NCBI GenBank assembly: GCA_022717655.1
Contig: JAIIAN010000013.1
Location: forward strand, 1 to 25,820
Length of the DNA stretch: 25,820 nucleotides
Origin: Bacillota bacterium
Lineage (GTDB): Bacteria; Bacillota; Clostridia; Lachnospirales; Lachnospiraceae
Reading direction: 5' to 3'
In this document: positions 22,655 to 25,820 of the stretch, in pieces
How the letters are laid out: each line of letters starts with the position of its first letter
Numbering within the stretch: the first letter of the stretch is position 1
The notes under the pieces: model-generated
What the model was told of the DNA's origin: nothing
Databases searched by the model: none
What the model saw: only the letters and a program-made list of their open reading frames with translations
Position numbers and translations under genes: made by a program

Positions 22655-23923
22655 ATGAAAGAAATTTATATCACCAACAAAGAGTCCGGAATTTCCATGG
22701 ACGAAATTTCCAAAGCAATGGGCGAACTTCTCTCTCAGTATCCAAATCTCAAAAAAGTATTGATTATCCCGCCTGATTTTACCCGCTGTTACTCTTATGC
22801 CGGCGAAATTTCACAGATTTTATATAAGAAACTTGCTCCGGAAGCAGAAGTTCATGTAATGCCGGCACTTGGAACTCACATGGAAATGGACGAAGAAGAA
22901 AAGCAGAAAATGTTTGCAGGCGTGATTCCGGATGAAGCATTTTTAGTCCATCACTGGCAGAAAGATACGATTTCTATCGGTACTGTTCCAAAAGAAGTCA
23001 TTGAAGAAATCTCTGAAGGCTTATACTCTACTGATATCGAAGTGGAAGTCAATGAAAAACTGATTCACGGCGGATATGATTTAATCCTTTCTGTTGGACA
23101 GGTTGTTCCTCACGAAGTTGTCGGCATGGCAAACTACAGTAAAAACCTTTTCGTTGGAGTCGGCGGACGCCAGATGATTAACAAATCCCACATGTTAAGT
23201 GCTATCTGTGGTATGGAAAAAGCTCTCGGTGTTGCAGATTCACCGGCACGAAAAGTATTTGACTATGCACAACAGCATTTCCTTGATGGAAAACTTCCAC
23301 TGGTTTATATTCAGACTGTTACGACTTTAAATGATGATGATTTGAAATTAAACGGCTTATATGTCGGTTCTTCCAGAAAACCATTTGAAAAAGCAGTTGA
23401 ACTTTCCACAGAATTAAACATTGTCCATGTAGAACGCAGAGCGAAAAAATTAGTGACCTACCTCGACCCAGATGAATTAAAGACAACATGGGTTGGAAAT
23501 AAAGGAATTTACCGTACCAGAATGGCAGTTGCAGATGGCGGAGACTTGATTATTCTTGCTCCTGGTGTAAAAGCTTTTGGTGAAAATGAAGAAATGGATA
23601 AGATGACTCGCAAATACGGTTATAAAGGACGTGACTACGTGCTTGATTTATTTAACAAAGGTGCATTTGACAATAAGATTATGTCTGCTGCACACTTAAT
23701 TCAAGGTTCTTCCGACGGACGTTTTACTATTACTTACTGCACCAAACCGGAAAATCTCTCCAAAGAAGAAATCAACAGTGTTGGTTACGAATGGATGGAT
23801 TACAATGAAGCAGCTTCTTTATACAATCCAGACACCTTAAAAGAAGGCTGGAATACTCTTGAAAATGGAGAAGAAATTTACTTCGTAAAAACTCCGGCAC
23901 TTGGTCTTTGGAAAGTAGATTAA
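22655..23923 (+). CDS. LarA-superfamily nickel-pincer racemase/epimerase homologue
   Basis: A 422-residue member of the lactate racemase LarA (DUF2088) superfamily. LarA uses a nickel-pincer nucleotide cofactor bound to a lysine. Here H153, K163 and H179 have the spacing of L. plantarum LarA H174, K184 and H200, and R44 (DFTR) and H75 (GTH) fit R75 and H108. This suggests a functional cofactor site. Given its sugar-acid neighbours, a C2 epimerase of an aldonate is the most likely role; the superfamily is reported to include malate racemases and a gluconate epimerase. Cofactor genes larB, larC and larE are not in the window. ATG 22655 follows AAGGA by nine bases; the TTG at 22649 is too close to it. 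Confidence 0.85.
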   Translation: MKEIYITNKESGISMDEISKAMGELLSQYPNLKKVLIIPPDFTRCYSYAGEISQILYKKLAPEAEVHVMPALGTHMEMDEEEKQKMFAGVIPDEAFLVHHWQKDTISIGTVPKEVIEEISEGLYSTDIEVEVNEKLIHGGYDLILSVGQVVPHEVVGMANYSKNLFVGVGGRQMINKSHMLSAICGMEKALGVADSPARKVFDYAQQHFLDGKLPLVYIQTVTTLNDDDLKLNGLYVGSSRKPFEKAVELSTELNIVHVERRAKKLVTYLDPDELKTTWVGNKGIYRTRMAVADGGDLIILAPGVKAFGENEEMDKMTRKYGYKGRDYVLDLFNKGAFDNKIMSAAHLIQGSSDGRFTITYCTKPENLSKEEINSVGYEWMDYNEAASLYNPDTLKEGWNTLENGEEIYFVKTPALGLWKVD

Positions 23924-23986
23924 TCCAATACTCAGAATTGTGCTTCATAGCTTATAACTCATAAATTATCATTCACACAAATTACA

Positions 23987-24026
23987 AAAACCCCCATATT
24001 CTCTCAATTGAGAATACGGGGGTTTT
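23987..24026. terminator. Two-way terminator between larA-like and pckA genes
   Basis: AAAACCCCC (23987-23995) pairs with GGGGGTTTT (24018-24026), and TATTCTC (23997-24003) with GAGAATA (24010-24016), with one mismatch. Both ends have T-rich tails in the outgoing direction, fitting its place between convergent genes. Confidence 0.9.
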
Positions 24027-24084
24027 CTTAATTCTTAAGTTTACCTATTTGACTTTAAACTTCAAATTCAAATTAAGAATCAAA

Positions 24085-25689
24085 TTAAAGCTGAGGACCT
24101 GCAGAAACAAGTGCTTTACCAGCTTCGTTTCCTTCGTATTTAGCAAAGTTCTTAACGAATCTGCCAGCAAGATCTTTTGCTTTTGTTTCCCATTCGGAAG
24201 CATCTGCATAAGTGTCACGTGGGTCAAGAATTCCTGTATCAACACCTTTAAGTTCTGTTGGAACTTCAAAGTCGAAGAATGGAATTTTCTTAGTCGGTGC
24301 ATCTAAGATGTCTCCGTTAAGGATTGCATCAATGATACCACGTGTATCTTTGATGGAGATACGTTTTCCAGTACCATTCCATCCTGTGTTAACGAGGTAA
24401 GCTTTTGATCCGTTCTGTTCCATTTTCTTAACCAGTTCTTCTGCGTATTTTGTCGGATGTAATTCCAGGAATGCCTGTCCGAAGCAAGCAGAGAATGTTG
24501 GTGTTGGTTCTGTGATACCACGTTCTGTACCAGCTAATTTAGCTGTGAATCCAGACAGGAAGTAGTACTGTGTCTGTTCTGGTGTCAGGATAGATACTGG
24601 AGGAAGTACTCCGAAAGCATCTGCTGACAGGAAGATTACGTTCTTAGCTGCCGGTGCAGAAGATACCGGACGAACGATGTTTTCAATGTGGTTGATTGGA
24701 TAAGATACACGTGTATTTTCTGTTACACTCTTATCTGCGAAATCGATTTTTCCATCTTTATCCAGAGTTACGTTCTCAAGAAGAGCGTCACGTCTGATTG
24801 CATTGTAGATGTCTGGTTCAGATTCTTTATCCAGGTTGATAACTTTTGCGTAGCATCCACCTTCAAAGTTGAATACTCCGTTGTCATCCCAGCCGTGTTC
24901 GTCATCACCGATTAAGAGACGTTTCGGGTCTGTAGACAGAGTTGTTTTACCTGTTCCAGAAAGACCAAAGAAGATTGCTGTGTTTTCACCATTTAAGTCT
25001 GTATTTGCAGAGCAGTGCATGGAAGCAATTCCTTTTAATGGCAGGAAGTAGTTCATCATAGAGAACATACCTTTTTTCATTTCTCCGCCGTACCATGTGT
25101 TTACGATAACCTGTTCTTTGCTTGTAATGTTGAACATTACAGCTGTTTCAGAGTTTAATCCTAATTCTTTGTAGTTTTCAACTTTTGCTTTAGATGCGTT
25201 GTAAACGATGAAGTCAGGCTCGAATGTTTCCAGTTCTTCAGCTGTTGGTTTGATGAACATGTTTGTTACAAAATGTGCCTGCCAAGCTACTTCAACGATG
25301 AAACGGATAGCCATACGGGTATCTTTGTTTGCACCGCAGAATGCATCTACTACATAAAGTTTTTTGTTACAAAGTTCTTTGATAGCGATATCTTTTACAG
25401 TATCCCAAGCTTCTTTTGTAGCTGGGTGGTTGTCGTTTTTGTACTCATCAGAAGTCCACCATACAGTGTCTTTTGAGTTTTCATCCATAACGATAAATTT
25501 GTCTTTAGGAGAACGTCCTGTGTAAACACCTGTCATAACGTTGACAGCGCCCAGTTCACTTTCCTGACCTTTATCGAACCCTTCCAGTTCCGGTTTTGTT
25601 TCTTCAGCGAATAATGTTTCGTAGGAAGGATTATATACGATTTCTGTTGTTCCTGTAATGCCATACTTAGTTAAATTGATTTCTGCCAT
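24085..25689 (-). CDS. pckA: Phosphoenolpyruvate carboxykinase (ATP)
   Basis: This enzyme interconverts oxaloacetate plus ATP with phosphoenolpyruvate, CO2 and ADP. In gut fermenters it commonly runs towards oxaloacetate on the way to succinate, or in gluconeogenesis. The 534-residue protein has normal length. Visible are GRSPKDK with R59, YGGEMKKG (200-207) carrying the metal-site lysine, SMHCSAN with H225, the ATP loop GLSGTGKT at 242-249, and LIGDDEHGW with D262. The GTP-type enzyme lacks this pattern. AAGGAG precedes ATG 25689. It stands alone and convergent to the larA-like gene, so any link to the sugar-acid genes is through metabolism only. Confidence 0.97.
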   Translation of the reverse strand: MAEINLTKYGITGTTEIVYNPSYETLFAEETKPELEGFDKGQESELGAVNVMTGVYTGRSPKDKFIVMDENSKDTVWWTSDEYKNDNHPATKEAWDTVKDIAIKELCNKKLYVVDAFCGANKDTRMAIRFIVEVAWQAHFVTNMFIKPTAEELETFEPDFIVYNASKAKVENYKELGLNSETAVMFNITSKEQVIVNTWYGGEMKKGMFSMMNYFLPLKGIASMHCSANTDLNGENTAIFFGLSGTGKTTLSTDPKRLLIGDDEHGWDDNGVFNFEGGCYAKVINLDKESEPDIYNAIRRDALLENVTLDKDGKIDFADKSVTENTRVSYPINHIENIVRPVSSAPAAKNVIFLSADAFGVLPPVSILTPEQTQYYFLSGFTAKLAGTERGITEPTPTFSACFGQAFLELHPTKYAEELVKKMEQNGSKAYLVNTGWNGTGKRISIKDTRGIIDAILNGDILDAPTKKIPFFDFEVPTELKGVDTGILDPRDTYADASEWETKAKDLAGRFVKNFAKYEGNEAGKALVSAGPQL

Positions 25690-25722
25690 CTTTACACTTA
25701 CTCCTTTTCTTTCTTTCCTCTA

Positions 25723-25757
25723 GAAGTGAGTTTTTTCACTTCCCAATTAGTATTATA
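25723..25757 (-). promoter_or_regulatory. pckA promoter -10 and leader hairpin
   Basis: TATAAT lies at 25757-25752 with no clear -35 box. Just downstream TCACTTC (25736-25742) pairs with GAAGTGA (25723-25729), a 7-bp stem at the start of the mRNA that may stabilise it. Confidence 0.5.
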
Positions 25758-25820
25758 CATGATATCCAAATAAAATCCATTAAAATTTTTATAAAATTTT
25801 TTATTTTTTCTATCTTTCAC

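Noticed and set aside
22570..22776. 68-codon open frame starting in the TGGTGCACCA repeat
   Set aside because: Overlaps the larA-like start in another frame, no ribosome site, no motif.

Overview
The window looks like chromosomal DNA of an anaerobic, AT-rich Gram-positive bacterium, most likely a Clostridia member close to Lachnospiraceae. The signs are strong AGGAGG-type ribosome binding sites, intrinsic terminators with T-runs, family-level protein resemblance, ATP-type PEP carboxykinase, formate-tetrahydrofolate ligase and a YtvI-like membrane protein. The assignment rests on reading alone, because no database search was possible. I see no rRNA, tRNA, CRISPR array, insertion sequence or phage gene.

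Layout. (1) 1-2629, plus strand: a 5'-truncated pabA, pabB and pabC operon making p-aminobenzoate for folate, closed by a terminator. (2) 2695-4452, minus: a response regulator with an HD-GYP output domain, followed by an overlooked 56-codon ORF. (3) 4793-7785, minus: a formate module in which a ZTP riboswitch controls fhs, followed by a FocA-like formate/nitrite channel gene with its own folded leader. (4) 7848-10817, minus: a PfkB fructokinase-like gene, a PerM/AI-2E family permease and a NUDIX ADP-ribose pyrophosphatase. (5) 11007-23923: a large sugar-acid gene cluster. (6) 24085-25689, minus: pckA.

The sugar-acid cluster is the part most worth attention. On the minus strand, in transcription order, lie a GntR/FCD regulator, a GntP-type permease, an IlvD/Edd-type dehydratase, a DapA-family aldolase, a second GntR/FCD regulator, a KduD-like dehydrogenase, a second IlvD/Edd-type dehydratase and a 2-keto-3-deoxygluconate kinase-like enzyme. 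Divergent on the plus strand are a zinc polyol or sugar-acid dehydrogenase and a LarA-superfamily protein. That protein keeps the histidine-lysine-histidine spacing used by lactate racemase to hold its nickel-pincer cofactor. The likely logic is: permease imports an aldonate; dehydrogenases and the LarA-like enzyme interconvert stereoisomers; dehydratases make 2-keto-3-deoxy acids; these are cleaved by the aldolase or phosphorylated by the kinase. PEPCK may link the resulting pyruvate/PEP pool to central metabolism. Substrates are not determined by the sequence.

The cluster appears to be several transcription units with distinct repeated operator candidates: an ATACGACGT-type site at the gntP and kduD-like promoters, a four-copy CTRATATATYA motif between the upstream gntR and the dehydrogenase gene, and two TGGTGCACCA palindromes before the larA-like gene. 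This suggests at least two and perhaps three regulators acting on one pathway.
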